From positions 434,001-498,000 of the forward strand of contig JAPDOI010000150.1 in NCBI GenBank assembly GCA_029168955.1: a stretch of DNA of 64,000 bases, written 5' to 3'. This DNA is from Aplectana chamaeleonis. Taxonomy: Eukaryota > Nematoda > Chromadorea > Rhabditida > Cosmocercidae. The position numbers were made by a program, and so were the translations under genes. The first letter of the stretch is position 1. Each line of letters begins with the position of its first letter. Positions 63,556 to 64,000 of the stretch are shown here, piece by piece. The notes under the pieces are model-generated. The model searched no databases. It had not been told where the DNA came from and was given only the letters and a program-made list of their open reading frames with translations.

Positions 63556-64000
63556 CGCGCGCTTGCCGAAATCAGCAGGGAACATGATTCTCGTCAACGC
63601 CCTGAATTTAGAAACCGTTATTTTGACTTATTCTGGACGTTTTTCTTCCCCGCTTCTTCACTATTAGTTACCTCACGACCAAACAATCCCATTTTCGGGT
63701 CGAACTCGAGTGCGATATTCATCGTGAACACTGCCTCTAAAGTCATCATTTAGCTTCAGTCAGATTCCTCCAGCGGTACTGCAATGAACCCTAATATTTC
63801 CATTTGGAGAGCGTTGGCTTTGAGCCAACTTCGAAAACTTTTCTCATGCATTCAACGAGGAACAGTTTGCGGTGAGAATTCTGCGGCGGAAACGCGCGAA
63901 TAACTGGTAAATTGAAAGCGAGTTGCAGCGATTATTCAAATCGGTTGCGTTCGCCGGCGGATCAGCGGCGGCTCCGCCTCTGGCATGTCGCTTTTCTCTA
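63556..64000. other. No firm feature; one solo TIR
   Basis: 63717-63742 (ATTCATCGTGAACACTGCCT) is a right-end TIR of the AAGGCAGTGTTC family. The rest shows nothing. Confidence 0.35.

Noticed and set aside
52022..63742. Giant 11.7-kb transposon bounded by AAGGCAGTGTTC ends
   Set aside because: Ends are solo, lack TA duplications on the left side, and enclose several unrelated genes and elements. Kept only as a low-interest possibility.

Overview
The window is eukaryotic, probably an invertebrate and most likely a nematode. That reading is inference from three things: Tc1/mariner elements of types common in nematodes, reading frames that only make sense when split by short GT-AG introns (about 22-60 nt, a few longer), and a very high load of small palindromic DNA transposons. 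I see no operons, ribosome binding sites, tRNA, rRNA or CRISPR. Most of the DNA is layered transposable elements. Single-copy stretches between them carry small multi-exon genes, many of them too fragmented for simple ORF calling.

Layout. 0-1.9 kb: a palindromic MITE and the 3' end of a gene. 1.9-7.0 kb: one mariner element, TA-flanked, split into two transposase halves by a foldback element and a 42-bp minisatellite. 7.0-20.6 kb: TIR elements, palindromes, a 265-bp tandem duplication, a complete Tc1-like element nested in a foldback, and several gene pieces, including an RGG-type protein (14.4 kb) and two genes at 17.1 and 18.6-19.2 kb. 20.8-24.4 kb: a full-length but dead non-LTR retrotransposon (PHD finger, endonuclease, reverse transcriptase) with a 10-bp target duplication, interrupted by a palindromic MITE. 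25-27.6 kb: a 2.5-kb foldback with two nested insertions.

27.7-34.6 kb is the deepest nest: a TAA-flanked TIR element holds two further TIR elements. These in turn hold a second copy of the retrotransposon (5'-inverted, 11-bp target duplication) and at least seven smaller elements. 35.0-41.9 kb: a second copy of the host TIR element, containing a hAT-type MITE and a 5.9-kb TIR element with a 10-bp target duplication that is almost entirely a hairpin-bearing satellite (about 45 copies of a 113/122-bp unit). 44-48.4 kb: a large inverted duplication with permuted modules and an internal empty site for a TTA-flanked MITE.

48-64 kb is richer in single-copy DNA. It includes the best gene of the window, a five-exon secreted Tyr/Gln/Pro-rich protein (53.4-54.2 kb), a small basic protein gene (56.1-56.6 kb), and a plus-strand multi-exon gene (57.3-59.4 kb). 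No enzyme pathway links the genes. The coherent story is the succession of transposition events, which can be ordered from target duplications and from internal paired copies (retrotransposon, Y element, hAT, Harbinger-like, palindromic families). Exon calls were made by eye from splice signals and frame consistency and should be treated as hypotheses unless marked confident.
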